DNA of 64,000 bases, taken from Ralstonia soli (GTDB lineage Bacteria; Pseudomonadota; Gammaproteobacteria; Burkholderiales; Burkholderiaceae). Location: contig NZ_JAMXHT010000008.1 of NCBI RefSeq assembly GCF_023955655.1, positions 124,001 to 188,000 on the forward strand. Direction: 5' to 3'. Every line of letters begins with the position of its first letter. The stretch's first letter is position 1. Position numbers and translations under genes: made by a program. Positions 9,663 through 18,792 of the stretch are shown here, piece after piece. Under the pieces are notes generated by a model that saw nothing but the letters and a program-made list of their open reading frames with translations, was not told the origin of the DNA and did not search any database.

Positions 9663-10445
9663 ATGACAAAGCTGGCAGCCAACCTGACCATGCTCTTCAA
9701 CGAGCAGGCGTTCCTCGACCGCTTCGAAGCCGCCGCTCGCGCGGGCTTCCGCGGTGTGGAGTTCCTGTTCCCCTACGCGTTCCATGCAGACCAGATTGCT
9801 GATCGCCTGAACCGCTTCCAGCTCGACCTGGTCCTGCACAACCTGCCGGCCGGCAACTGGGACGGTGGCGAGCGCGGCATCGCCGTGCTGCCCGATCGCG
9901 TGGGCGAGTTTCAGGAAGGCGTGGGTGAAGCGATCAAGTACGCCAAGGTGCTCGGCGTCAAGCAACTCAACTGCCTGGTGGGCATTCGCCCCGAAGGCGT
10001 GAGCGAAGACGTTGCACGCAAGACGCTGGTGGAGAACCTGAAGTTTGCAGCGAAGGCACTGAAGGCCGAGAAGATTGATCTGCTGGTCGAGCCGATCAAT
10101 ACGTTCGACATTCCTGGCTTCTACCTGAACCGCACGCAGCAGGCGCTGGACCTCATCAACGACGTGGATGCGTCCAACCTGTACGTGCAGTACGACATCT
10201 ATCACATGCAACGGATGGAGGGCGAAGTGGCGAACACGCTGAAGCGCCATCTGGACAAGATCAAGCATGTGCAGCTGGCGGACAACCCGGGGCGTAATGA
10301 GCCGGGGACTGGCGAGATCAACTACCAGTTCTTGTTCCGTTGGCTGGATGAGATTGGGTACAAGGGCTGGGTGGGGTGTGAGTACAAGCCTAAGGCTGGG
10401 ACGGTTGAAGGTCTTGGCTGGCGTGAGGCTCACCAGGTGGCTTGA
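9663..10445 (+). CDS. hyi: Hydroxypyruvate isomerase
   Basis: A 260-residue TIM-barrel enzyme interconverting hydroxypyruvate and tartronate semialdehyde. Family stretches: KLAANLTMLFNE, HNLPAGNWDGGERGIA, the metal-site region LLVEPINTFDIPGF, and YVQYDIYHMQRMEG. It has its own AAGGAG site 42 bp after gcl. The last 100 bases are strongly G-rich on the coding strand with unusual codons (GGG, TTG), unlike the rest of the gene, just before a compound repeat element. Confidence 0.95.
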   Translation: MTKLAANLTMLFNEQAFLDRFEAAARAGFRGVEFLFPYAFHADQIADRLNRFQLDLVLHNLPAGNWDGGERGIAVLPDRVGEFQEGVGEAIKYAKVLGVKQLNCLVGIRPEGVSEDVARKTLVENLKFAAKALKAEKIDLLVEPINTFDIPGFYLNRTQQALDLINDVDASNLYVQYDIYHMQRMEGEVANTLKRHLDKIKHVQLADNPGRNEPGTGEINYQFLFRWLDEIGYKGWVGCEYKPKAGTVEGLGWREAHQVA

Positions 10446-10473
10446 GCTTTTTGTCTGGTTTGGTTTTTGCCCC

Positions 10474-10685
10474 GGTGGTGCATCCCTTGTTTCATCCCCT
10501 GCCGGGGCTGACTCACTTTTCTTTGTCTTGCCAAAGAAAAGTAAGCAAAAGAAAGGCGCGCCCGAGATGGCGAAAGACTCCTTGAATTTATGTCGCAGGG
10601 AGGGGAAGGGAAAAACTCGCTTCGCTCAGACAGTTTCCCTTCCTTTTTCCTCCCTGCAACAGAAATTCAAGGCGCCATCAAGGGC
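10474..10685 (+). repeat. Compound palindrome 1, left module
   Basis: A module of about 210 bp, starting 28 bp after hyi. In order it holds: a small CCCC/GGGG hairpin; a second hairpin with 11-bp arms ACTTTTCTTTG and CAAAGAAAAGT around TCTTGC; the conserved spacer GGCGCGCCCGAGATGGC; and a long hairpin whose outer arms carry CTTGAATTT and AAATTCAAG and whose tip is ACTCGCTTCGCTCAGACAG. Seven related modules occur in the window. Short open frames in it are artefacts. Confidence 0.92.
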
Positions 10686-10810
10686 TCCAACGGCCAAACA
10701 GTCGGTTCATTAGTGCAGTAGTAAGAGCAGTTGCAGGTCACGCAGCAAAACAGCAATCAAGAGCCAGACAGAGCGACAGGACATGCAGACCTACGGTTTG
10801 CTTTTCCCTT

Positions 10811-11022
10811 GCCCTAGATGGCGCCTTGAATTTGTGTAAGCGGGCCGGAAAAAGAACGGGAACTGTCTAAGCGAAGCGAGTTTTCCCGTTCTCCGCCCGG
10901 TTACACAAATTCAAGGAGGGTGTCGCCATCTCGGGCGCGCCTTTCTTTGCTTACTTTCTTTGGCAAGACAAAGAAAGTGAGTCGCCCCCGGCAGGGGGTG
11001 AAAGGGAGTGGACCACCAAGGC
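10811..11022 (-). repeat. Compound palindrome 1, right module
   Basis: Inverted copy of the module at 10474-10685, so the pair forms one large inverted repeat around a 125-bp unrelated core. The long hairpin here has different inner arms (AACGGGAA against TTTTCCCGTT) but the same tip in reverse (CTGTCTAAGCGAAGCGAG). It ends with GTGGACCACCAAGG, the mirror of the left module's start, 50 bp before glxR. Together with the left module it fills the 627-bp hyi-glxR gap. Confidence 0.92.
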
Positions 11023-11072
11023 CCAATCCAACAACCGACGAACCAACATTCAAACCAAGGAGATCCCTCACC

Positions 11073-11984
11073 ATGGCAAACGCACTCAACCTCGGTTTCA
11101 TCGGCCTCGGCATCATGGGCGCCCCCATGGCCGGCCACCTGCGCGCCGCTGGCCACACGCTGTTCGTGCACGACGTGAACCCGGCCCCGGCCGCACTGGT
11201 GGAAGCCGGTGTGACGGTCTGCACAAGCGCCGAGGAAGTTGCCAAGCGCGCCGACATCATCTTCATCATGGTGCCGGACACCCCGCACGTTGAAGCCGTG
11301 CTGTTCAGCGAGAAGGGCGTTGCCAAGGCGCTGAAGGACGCAGGCAAGGACGCTGCTGCCAACAAGATCGTGGTCGACATGAGCTCGATCTCGCCGATCG
11401 CCACGAAGGACTTTGCCGCACGCATCAACAAGACCGGTGCCCAATACCTGGACGCTCCGGTGTCGGGTGGCGAAGTGGGCGCGAAGGCGGCCTCGCTGAC
11501 GATCATGGTCGGCGGTGACCAAGCTGCATTCGACCGTGTCACGCCGCTGTTCCAGCTGATGGGCAAGAACATCACGCTGGTGGGCGGCAACGGCGACGGC
11601 CAGACCACCAAGGTGGCCAACCAGATCATCGTGGCGCTGAACATCCAGGCCGTGTCGGAAGCCCTGCTGTTTGCCTCGAAGGCCGGTGCCGACCCCGCAA
11701 AGGTGCGTCAGGCGCTGATGGGCGGCTTCGCCAACTCGCGCATTCTGGAAGTGCACGGCGAGCGCATGGTCAAGCGTACGTTCGACCCGGGCTTCCGCAT
11801 CGAACTGCACCAGAAGGACCTGAACCTGGCCCTGCAAGGCGCCAAGGCACTGGGCGTGGCCCTGCCGAACACCGCGACCGCGCAAGAGCTGTTCAACACC
11901 TGCGCCGCCAACGGCATGGGCAAGCAAGATCACTCGGCACTGTGCCGCGCGATCGAGATCATGTCGAACCACGAGATCGCCTAA
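11073..11984 (+). CDS. glxR: 2-hydroxy-3-oxopropionate (tartronate semialdehyde) reductase
   Basis: A 303-residue beta-hydroxyacid dehydrogenase that reduces tartronate semialdehyde to D-glycerate with NAD(P)H. It has the N-terminal Rossmann motif GFIGLGIMGAPMAGHL, the substrate-loop signature DAPVSGGEVGA and the catalytic Lys region GQTTKVANQ. The ATG at 11073 is chosen for its AAGGAGA site and because the Rossmann fold starts at once; the longer open frame upstream runs into repeat DNA. Its 5' flank is markedly C-rich. Confidence 0.95.
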   Translation: MANALNLGFIGLGIMGAPMAGHLRAAGHTLFVHDVNPAPAALVEAGVTVCTSAEEVAKRADIIFIMVPDTPHVEAVLFSEKGVAKALKDAGKDAAANKIVVDMSSISPIATKDFAARINKTGAQYLDAPVSGGEVGAKAASLTIMVGGDQAAFDRVTPLFQLMGKNITLVGGNGDGQTTKVANQIIVALNIQAVSEALLFASKAGADPAKVRQALMGGFANSRILEVHGERMVKRTFDPGFRIELHQKDLNLALQGAKALGVALPNTATAQELFNTCAANGMGKQDHSALCRAIEIMSNHEIA

Positions 11985-12049
11985 GCCGTACCTTGCCGCC
12001 GCCTTCGGGTGGCGGCAGTTTCGTTTGAGCTGTCCCCACGCTTTCTGCC

Positions 12050-13369
12050 ATGCACAACGACTCTTCCGCTCAGGCCGCCTTGCGCGCCGCCCTGCCCAAC
12101 CCGTCGCCGCGCGCGCTGCTGCACGGCTTGTTTGATACCGCGGTGGCTGCTGTCAGTGCTGCACAGTGCCTGCCCGCGTTTCTGCCGGAACCCCCGCGTG
12201 GCCGCACCATCGTCATTGGTGCCGGCAAAGGTGCTGCGGCGATGGCCGAAGCCGTGGAGCAACACTGGACGGGCGAACTGTCGGGCCTGGTCGTCACGCG
12301 CTATGAGCATGGCCGTACGCCCGGCACGCAAGGCCGCATTGAAGTCGTGGAAGCCTCGCACCCGGTGCCCGATGCGGCCGGCCAACGTGCCGCGCAACGC
12401 ATGGTCGAACTGCTCAAGGGCCTGACGGAAGACGACCTCGTGCTGTGCCTGATCTCGGGCGGCGGCTCGGCCCTGCTGGCCGCACCGGCCGAAGGCCTGA
12501 CGCTGGCCGACAAGCAGACGGTCAACCGCGCGCTGCTCAAGAGCGGCGCGAGCATCGGCGAGATGAACTGCGTGCGCAAGCACCTCTCGTCGATCAAGGG
12601 TGGGCGCCTGGCACTGGCCTGCGCACCGGCGCGCGTGGAGACGCTGCTGATCTCCGACATCCCCGGCGATGATCCGACGCTCATCGCCAGCGGCCCGACG
12701 CTGCCGGATGCGACCACCTGCGCGGATGCGCTGGCCGTCATCAACAAATACGGCATCGACGTGCCGGAAGCGGTGCGCCGTCATCTGGAAACCGGCGCGG
12801 GCGAAACGCCCAAGCCCGGCGATGCGCGCTTCGAAGGCCATCGCAGCCATGTCATCGCAACGGCGCAGGATGCGCTGGAAGCGGCTGCCGCACAGGCACG
12901 CGCACTCGGTTACGAAGCGCACATCCTGTCGGACAGCATCGAAGGCGAAGCGCGTGATGTGGCCGAAGTGCATGCCGGCATCGTGCGGCAGATCGTGGCG
13001 CGCAATCAGCCGTTCACCAAGCCGTGCGTGATTCTGTCGGGCGGTGAAACCACCGTCACCGTGCGTGGCAACGGGCGCGGTGGCCGCAATGCCGAGTTCC
13101 TGCTCGCGCTGGGCGTGGCGCTGGACGGCCTGCCGGGCGTGCATGCGATTGCTTGCGATACCGATGGCATCGATGGCTCGGAAGACAACGCTGGGGCGAT
13201 TCTTACGCCGGACAGTCTTGCTCGTGCCGAGGCGCTGGGCCTGAAGCCGAAGCAGCTGCTCGACAACAACGATGGGTATGGGTTCTTTGATGCGCTCGGC
13301 GATTTGATTGTTACCAAGCCGACTCGGACGAATGTGAATGACTTTCGGGCGATTTTGATTACTGGGTGA
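12050..13369 (+). CDS. ttuD: Glycerate 2-kinase / hydroxypyruvate reductase, MOFRL family
   Basis: A 439-residue member of the glycerate kinase type 2 (GckA/TtuD, MOFRL) family. Members phosphorylate D-glycerate to 2-phosphoglycerate; some were first named hydroxypyruvate reductase. Motifs: IVIGAGKGAAAMAEAVE, CLISGGGSALLAAP, SDIPGDDPTLIASGPT, and the MOFRL stretch ILSGGETTVTVRGNGRGGRN then CDTDGIDGSEDNAG. It lies 65 bp after glxR, probably in the same transcript. The last 100 bases are G/T-rich next to the repeat element. Confidence 0.92.
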   Translation: MHNDSSAQAALRAALPNPSPRALLHGLFDTAVAAVSAAQCLPAFLPEPPRGRTIVIGAGKGAAAMAEAVEQHWTGELSGLVVTRYEHGRTPGTQGRIEVVEASHPVPDAAGQRAAQRMVELLKGLTEDDLVLCLISGGGSALLAAPAEGLTLADKQTVNRALLKSGASIGEMNCVRKHLSSIKGGRLALACAPARVETLLISDIPGDDPTLIASGPTLPDATTCADALAVINKYGIDVPEAVRRHLETGAGETPKPGDARFEGHRSHVIATAQDALEAAAAQARALGYEAHILSDSIEGEARDVAEVHAGIVRQIVARNQPFTKPCVILSGGETTVTVRGNGRGGRNAEFLLALGVALDGLPGVHAIACDTDGIDGSEDNAGAILTPDSLARAEALGLKPKQLLDNNDGYGFFDALGDLIVTKPTRTNVNDFRAILITG

Positions 13370-13393
13370 GGTTGGATGAGGGATGGATTGAGG

Positions 13394-13607
13394 TTGGTGG
13401 TCCATCCCTTGTTTCATCCCCTGCCGGGGCTGACTCACTTTTCTTTGTCTTGCCAAAGAAAAGTAAGCAAAAGAAAGGCGCGCCCGAGATGGCGAAAGCC
13501 TCCTTGAATTTCTGTCGCAAGGAGGGGAAGGGGAAAACTCGCTGCGCTCAGACAGTTCCCCTTCCTTGATCCTCCTTGCAACAGAAATTCAAGGCGCCAT
13601 CAAGGGC
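13394..13607 (+). repeat. Compound palindrome 2, left module
   Basis: Same module as 10474-10685, beginning 24 bp after ttuD with TTGGTGGTCCATCCC. The second hairpin again has 11-bp arms; the long hairpin tip is ACTCGCTGCGCTCAGACAG with inner arms GGGGAA and TTCCCC. Confidence 0.92.
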
Positions 13608-13629
13608 AAGGAACGGCCACACCGTCGCG

Positions 13630-14130
13630 GAGCCCTCGGCACTGGCTCTGTGAGTCCCGGTGTTAGCGCTTTGAGAGTCGACGCCGGCTCTTTGAGAGCC
13701 AGCATCGGCTCTCGGAGTCCCGACGCTGACGCTTTGAGACTCGGCGCTGGCTCTCCTGAGTCCCGATGTTGGCTCTTTGGGAGTCAACGCTGGCTCCTGG
13801 AGTCCCGACGCTGATGCTTTGAGACTCAGCGCGGGCTCTCTTGAGTCCCGATGTTGGCTCTTTGAGAGTCAACGCCGGCTCTTGGAGTCCCGACGCTGAT
13901 GCTTTGAGCCTCAGTGCTGGCTCTCCTGAGTCCCGATGTTGGCTCTTTGAGAGTCAACGCCGGCTCTTGGAGTCCCGACGCTGATGCTTTGAGACTCGGC
14001 ACTGGCTCTGTGAGTCCCGGTGTTAGCGCTTTGAGAGTCGACGCCGGCTCTTTGAGAGCCAGAACTGGAGTTTTGGGAGTCAGCATCGACTCTTGGAGTC
14101 CTTGCACCGACGCTTTGAGTGTCGATAGGA
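13630..14130 (+). repeat. Array of about 24 degenerate 21-bp repeats inside palindrome 2
   Basis: The core between the two modules is a tandem array of units starting GAG and ending GCTTT or GGCTCT, such as GAGTCCCGACGCTGATGCTTT. Units are 21 bp, every fourth often 22 bp, giving an 84-85-bp higher-order repeat: matching units start at 13758, 13843, 13928 and 14012. Because 21 is a multiple of three, several frames stay open and look like seven-residue protein repeats, but there is no credible start or ribosome site, so I do not call a gene. Confidence 0.88.
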
Positions 14131-14181
14131 ACAAGAAACACAGCGCCACGGGGCAGCCCACAGATGGTGTGGTCGTACCCT

Positions 14182-14393
14182 GCCCTAGATGGCGCCTTGA
14201 ATTTGTGTAAGCGGGCGGAAACAAGAAGGAGGCTGTTTGAGCGCAGCGAGTTTGCCTCCTTCTCCGCCCGGTTACACAAATTCAAGGAGGGGGTCGCCAT
14301 CTCGGGCGCGCCTTTCTTTGCTTACTTTCTTTGGCAAGACAAAGAAAGTGAGTCGCCCCCGGCAGGGGGTGAAAGGGAGTGGACCACCAAGGC
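14182..14393 (-). repeat. Compound palindrome 2, right module
   Basis: Inverted partner of 13394-13607, ending in GTGGACCACCAAGGCC about 30 bp before pyk. The long-hairpin inner arms are AAGGAGGC and GCCTCCTT, unlike the left partner, but fully complementary to each other. The 1054-bp ttuD-pyk gap consists almost wholly of this element. Confidence 0.92.
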
Positions 14394-14423
14394 CCAAACA
14401 GCAACACACCGGAACAACACATC

Positions 14424-15899
14424 ATGCGCCGCTTCCGCAACACCAAAATCCTCGCCACCCTCGGCCCCGCCAGCAGCGACAAAGACACCATCCGCGCCCT
14501 CGTCGACGCGGGCGCAGACGTCTTCCGCCTGAACTTCAGCCACGGCTCGCACGAAGACCACCGCAAGCGCTACGACACCGTGCGCGCGGTGGAAGCCGAG
14601 ACCGGCCGCCCCATCGGCATCCTCGCTGACATGCAAGGCCCGAAGCTGCGCATCGGTACGTTTGCCGAAGGCCGTGTCGTGCTCAAGCACGGCGAGCGCT
14701 TCGTGCTCGACCGCGACCCCACGCCGGGCGATGTCACCCGCGTGCACCTGCCGCACCCCGAGCTGTACGCGGCGGCCGCGCCCGGCCAATCGCTGCTGCT
14801 GGATGACGGCAAGATCCGCCTGGCCGTGGAAGCCGCCGACCCGACGGCCATCGTCACGCGCGTGGTCGACGGTGGCCCGCTGTCGGACCGCAAGGGCGTG
14901 AACGTGCCCGACGCGGTGATCCCCATTCCCGCGCTCACCGAGAAAGACCTGCGCGATCTGGACTTCGCGCTGTCGCTGGGGGTGGACTGGATTGCGCTGT
15001 CGTTCGTGCAGCGCGCCGAAGACGTGATCGCCGCGCGCGAGATCATCGGCGACCGCGCAGGCCTGCTCTCCAAGATCGAGAAGCCCGCCGCGCTGCTGCA
15101 CCTGGAAGACATCGTGCAGGCCTCCGATGCGCTGATGGTGGCACGCGGTGACCTGGGCGTGGAGCTGCCGCCCGAGCGCGTGCCCGGCGTGCAGAAGCGC
15201 ATCCTGCGCATCGCGCGCCAGCACGGCAAGCCGGTGGTCGTGGCCACGCAGATGCTCGAATCGATGATCGAGGCGCCGGTGCCGACGCGCGCCGAAGCGT
15301 CCGACGTGGCCACCGCCGTGTACGACGGCACCGACGCCGTGATGCTCTCGGCCGAATCGGCCAGCGGCAAGCACCCGGTGGCGGCGGTCAGCATCATGAA
15401 CCGCATCATTGCCGAGACCGAGCGCGATCCGCTGTACCGCAACCTGATCGACGCGCAGCACCAGGCCCCGCTGCCGACGCGCCAGGACGCCATCTGCGCG
15501 GCCCTGCGCGACGTGACGCACATCCTGGGCGCGGTGGCCACCGTCACCTACACGTCCAGCGGCAAGACGAGCCTGCGCGCCGCCCGCGAGCGGCCGCTGG
15601 CACCCATCGTCAGCATCACGCCGCGCCTGGATACGGCGCGCCGCCTGGCGATCGTCTGGGGTGTGCACAGCACCGTCAGCCCGGACGTGAGCAGCGTGGA
15701 CGAGATGGTAGACGCCGCCTGCCGCGCGGCCGCGCGCGAAGGCTTTGCCGCTGCGGGCGACCACATCGCCATCACGGCGGGCATGCCGTTCGGTCAGGCA
15801 GGTTCGACCAACCTGCTGCGCCTGGCTGAAATCTGGCCGCAGACACTGTCGACGGCACAAGCGGACACCAGCTCGCAGATCGAGCCGGCAGCGGTCTGA
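14424..15899 (+). CDS. pyk: Pyruvate kinase
   Basis: A 491-residue pyruvate kinase (phosphoenolpyruvate + ADP to pyruvate + ATP). Visible: KILATLGPASSD at the N-terminus, FRLNFSHGSHEDH, the active-site LLSKIEKPAALLHLEDIV with catalytic Lys, ARGDLGVELPPE, and TQMLESMIEAPVPTRAE. Start chosen at MRRFRNTK, where family similarity begins; the open frame continues 45 bp upstream into the repeat. Its position after gcl-hyi-glxR-ttuD suggests a dedicated path from glyoxylate-derived 2-phosphoglycerate to pyruvate. The first 60 coding-strand bases are strongly C-rich. Confidence 0.95.
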   Translation: MRRFRNTKILATLGPASSDKDTIRALVDAGADVFRLNFSHGSHEDHRKRYDTVRAVEAETGRPIGILADMQGPKLRIGTFAEGRVVLKHGERFVLDRDPTPGDVTRVHLPHPELYAAAAPGQSLLLDDGKIRLAVEAADPTAIVTRVVDGGPLSDRKGVNVPDAVIPIPALTEKDLRDLDFALSLGVDWIALSFVQRAEDVIAAREIIGDRAGLLSKIEKPAALLHLEDIVQASDALMVARGDLGVELPPERVPGVQKRILRIARQHGKPVVVATQMLESMIEAPVPTRAEASDVATAVYDGTDAVMLSAESASGKHPVAAVSIMNRIIAETERDPLYRNLIDAQHQAPLPTRQDAICAALRDVTHILGAVATVTYTSSGKTSLRAARERPLAPIVSITPRLDTARRLAIVWGVHSTVSPDVSSVDEMVDAACRAAAREGFAAAGDHIAITAGMPFGQAGSTNLLRLAEIWPQTLSTAQADTSSQIEPAAV

Positions 15900-15909
15900 C
15901 GCCGGTTCG

Positions 15910-17424
15910 TCAGACCACCTTGGAGTAACGCGGCACGGGCAGCGGCACTGCCGCCATGCCTGTGCCAGCGTTGGCTTCACGCGCGTCTTCTGCCATCTGC
16001 GCGGCCTGCATCGCAGCGCGCAGGTGCGCATCAAACACCATGGCGATGCGTCGTACCAGCAGCCGCCCTTGCGGCGTGATGACGATGCGCTCGTCGCCCA
16101 CCTTCAACAGCCCAGCCGCTTCCAGCGGCACCAGCGCGGCAAGCTCGTCGGCGAAGGTGGACTTGAAATCCAACCCGTGGCGGGCGCCGAATGCGCGCAT
16201 GTCCAGTTCGAACCCGCACATCAGCTCGCCGATCAGCGCGCGGCGCACATGGTCGTCCGGCGTGAGCGACATGCCGCGCAGCACCGCCAGTTCCCCCGCA
16301 TCGATGCGCGCGTAATACGCGTCGAGATCCTTTTCGTTCTGCGCATACACATCGCCCACGCGGCTGATGGCGGACACGCCAAAGGCCAGCAGGTCACAGT
16401 CGGCGTGCGTGGAGTAGCCCTGGAAGTTGCGCTGCAGCCGCCCCTCGCGCTGCGCGATGGCGAGCGCATCGTCGGGCCGCGCAAAGTGGTCCATGCCGAT
16501 GTACACGTAGCCTTCGGCGACCAGGCGCTCCACCGTCATCGCCAGCAGGTCGAGCTTCTCGTCGGCCGTCGGCAGCGTGAGGATGTCGATGCGGCGCTGC
16601 GGCTTGAACAAGTGCGGCAGGTGCGCGTAGCTGTAGACGGACAGCCGGTCCGGCGCCATCTCAAGCACGCGGTCCAGCGTGGCATAGAACGTCTCGGTGC
16701 GCTGATGCGGCAGGCCGTAGATCAGGTCGAAGCTGATCGATTCGAAGCCCATGCGGCGCGCGGTGTCGACCACGCGGCGCGTTTCTTCCACGCTCTGCGT
16801 GCGGTGGATGGCACGCTGCACATCGGGGTCAAAGTCCTGAATGCCGAGGCTTGCGCGGTTGAAGCCGATCTCGGCCAGCACGGCGAGCGTGGCGGCGTCA
16901 GCGTGGCGCGGGTCAAGCTCGACGGAGATCTCGCCATCGCTGGCCAGGTCGAAATGCTGGCGTGTGGCGGCCATCACCGCACGCATCTCGTCATGCGCGA
17001 GGAAGGTGGGTGTGCCGCCGCCCCAGTGCAGCTGCGTCACGCGGCGCAGCGGGCCGATCTGCTCGGCCACCAAGGCCATCTCGCGCGCCAGCGTCTGCAC
17101 GTAGCGGGCGCTGCGGGAGCGGTCTTTGGTGATGACCTTGTTGCAGCCGCAGTAGTAGCAGAGGTTCGCGCAGAACGGCAGGTGCATGTACAGCGACAGC
17201 GGCGCATGCAGCGCGGGCGCAATGGCGGCGCGGCGGTGCAGTGCGGCGAGGTAATCGGCGTTGTCGAACCCGGTGTGGAAGCGGTCTGCCGTCGGGTACG
17301 AGGTATAGCGCGGGCCGTGCGTGTCAAAGCGCTGCGCGAGCGCGCGCACCTGCGGCGCAGACCAGCGGAAGTCGGTGTCGTTGGCGGCGGACGGAACGTC
17401 GGCCGGCTTGGTAAAAGGGAACAT
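15910..17424 (-). CDS. hemN: Oxygen-independent coproporphyrinogen III oxidase
   Basis: A 504-residue radical-SAM enzyme that decarboxylates coproporphyrinogen III to protoporphyrinogen IX without oxygen. The 4Fe-4S ligands are Cys85, Cys89 and Cys92 ([13 protein letters not shown]); [10 protein letters not shown] is the next family motif, and the HemN C-terminal domain follows. I prefer the ATG at 17424 over 17454: the FNR-like site and its -10 box upstream would put the transcript start near 17447, excluding the longer form. Convergent with pyk, stops 10 bp apart. Confidence 0.94.
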   Translation of the reverse strand: MFPFTKPADVPSAANDTDFRWSAPQVRALAQRFDTHGPRYTSYPTADRFHTGFDNADYLAALHRRAAIAPALHAPLSLYMHLPFCANLCYYCGCNKVITKDRSRSARYVQTLAREMALVAEQIGPLRRVTQLHWGGGTPTFLAHDEMRAVMAATRQHFDLASDGEISVELDPRHADAATLAVLAEIGFNRASLGIQDFDPDVQRAIHRTQSVEETRRVVDTARRMGFESISFDLIYGLPHQRTETFYATLDRVLEMAPDRLSVYSYAHLPHLFKPQRRIDILTLPTADEKLDLLAMTVERLVAEGYVYIGMDHFARPDDALAIAQREGRLQRNFQGYSTHADCDLLAFGVSAISRVGDVYAQNEKDLDAYYARIDAGELAVLRGMSLTPDDHVRRALIGELMCGFELDMRAFGARHGLDFKSTFADELAALVPLEAAGLLKVGDERIVITPQGRLLVRRIAMVFDAHLRAAMQAAQMAEDAREANAGTGMAAVPLPVPRYSKVV

Positions 17425-17452
17425 GGTGCGGGTGTGGCGAGGGCGATGGTCC

Positions 17453-17494
17453 ATCCTAAAACCGCCCTGTCAGCGCCGCGTTGACGTGCGTCAA
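17453..17494 (-). promoter_or_regulatory. FNR/ANR-type class II promoter of hemN
   Basis: TTGACGTGCGTCAA (17481-17494) is a perfect TTGAC-N4-GTCAA dyad, close to the FNR consensus TTGAT-N4-ATCAA. On the minus strand, exactly 22 bases separate it from TAGGAT (17458-17453), a 4/6 match to the -10 box. A site centred at -41.5 gives exactly this spacing in FNR class II promoters. Oxygen-limited induction fits an oxygen-independent enzyme. Confidence 0.6.
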
Positions 17495-17669
17495 CGTCGA
17501 TCGACGCCAGTTCAAACGCCTCGCCCCCCTCCGTTGGGAGGGAGCCAACTTCACCGATCTGTCACGTTCCGCCCCCTAACATCGACGATCGGCGTCATGG
17601 TCTGGATGCGCAGGCCACTACGACAACACCACAACGCACGCCGTCGACTCGTCTTTTGGGGGAAGCACC

Positions 17670-18782
17670 ATGTGGCAGACACTGGCACGCCGCAGCGCCC
17701 ATGCGCTGGCCTGTGCGGCCGCCGCCGTGACGCTGGCGGCCCAGGCACAGGGCAACGCGCCGTTCGTGGTCGGGCAACTGGTCGAACGCGGCGGCGCGCA
17801 GGCCGACTACGCGCGTGATTTCATGGCCGGCGCCAAGGTCGCGTTCGATGCCGCCAACCAGGGCGGCGGCATCAAGGGCCGGCGCATCAGCCTCGTGCGG
17901 CGCGAAGCCGCGCAGAACGAGGCCGTGCCGCAGGCCGTGGACATGATTGAGCGCGACCGCGTGGAAGTGCTGTTCGGCGTGAGCGAGCGCCTGCTGCCCG
18001 CGCTGGCCGCGTCACCGGAAATCACGCGGCGCAATGTGCCGCTGCTTGCGCCGCTCTCGGGCGCCACGTCAGCGTCCGACAACGTGCTCTTCATCCGCCC
18101 CGACTACGACCACGAGATCATCGCCGCGCACAACCGGCTGCGGCAGTTCGGCATGCGGCGCATTGCGCTGGTCACCGCCTCGGGCTTCGACCCGCAGCTC
18201 GGCGCGCGCCTGCGAAGCGCGCTGGCTGGCACGGCACCGGCCAAGGGCGAGGCTGCCGAGGTGCTGGATCTCTACACCCTCACCGGCGAACCGGGTGAAC
18301 TGGCCGCACGCATTGCGCCCACCAAGCCCACGGCCGTCATCGTGGCCGGCGACACCCTCACCTACGCCGGTGTTGGACGCGCGCTCGCGCAGCAGGGGTG
18401 GTATGGCTTTCTGGTCGGGCTGTCGTCAGTGAACCCGCTGGTGGCCAGGGAGATTCTTGGCAGCGGCTACAGCGGCGGGATGCTGCTCGCGCAGACGGTG
18501 CCCAATGCGGCCAGCGGCAACACCAAGGTCGCGCGTGAGCACATGGCGCGCATGAAGCAATTTCTCGATGAGCCGCCTTCTGCTGCGACGTTGTCGGGGT
18601 ATATCGCCGCGACGTATCTGATTCAGGCGATGAATGCGGCCGGGGGGAAGGTGGCGGGGGCTGAACTGCGGCGGGCGCTGCAGGCTCGGGTGGATGTTGG
18701 TGGCTTTACTTTGGACTTCACGCGCGGGAATCGCGGGAGTGAGTTTGTGGATCTGAATTACATCCAGGGGGTTGGGAATTAG
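17670..18782 (+). CDS. Periplasmic substrate-binding protein, Leu/Ile/Val-type (orphan)
   Basis: A 370-residue exported protein of the Peripla_BP_6 family. A signal peptide (cleavage likely after LAAQAQG, about residue 28) precedes FVVGQLVERGGAQADYARD and two Rossmann-like lobes (VLFGVSERLLPALAAS, RRIALVTASGFDPQLGARLR, AVIVAGDTLTYAG). No permease or ATPase gene lies nearby, so it may serve a distant ABC transporter or a sensor. The ligand cannot be told. The final 150 bp are unusually G-rich next to a repeat element. Confidence 0.8.
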   Translation: MWQTLARRSAHALACAAAAVTLAAQAQGNAPFVVGQLVERGGAQADYARDFMAGAKVAFDAANQGGGIKGRRISLVRREAAQNEAVPQAVDMIERDRVEVLFGVSERLLPALAASPEITRRNVPLLAPLSGATSASDNVLFIRPDYDHEIIAAHNRLRQFGMRRIALVTASGFDPQLGARLRSALAGTAPAKGEAAEVLDLYTLTGEPGELAARIAPTKPTAVIVAGDTLTYAGVGRALAQQGWYGFLVGLSSVNPLVAREILGSGYSGGMLLAQTVPNAASGNTKVAREHMARMKQFLDEPPSAATLSGYIAATYLIQAMNAAGGKVAGAELRRALQARVDVGGFTLDFTRGNRGSEFVDLNYIQGVGN

Positions 18783-18792
18783 GGTTTTTATG

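Noticed and set aside
10474-11022. Short open frames in the palindromes (for example with APFFAYFLWQDKESES)
   Set aside because: They recur in all eight modules in several frames because the DNA repeats; no ribosome sites; better explained as translated repeat DNA.
13630-14130. CRISPR array or repeat-protein gene
   Set aside because: Units are contiguous and all related, with no unique spacers and no cas genes; open frames have no start signal.
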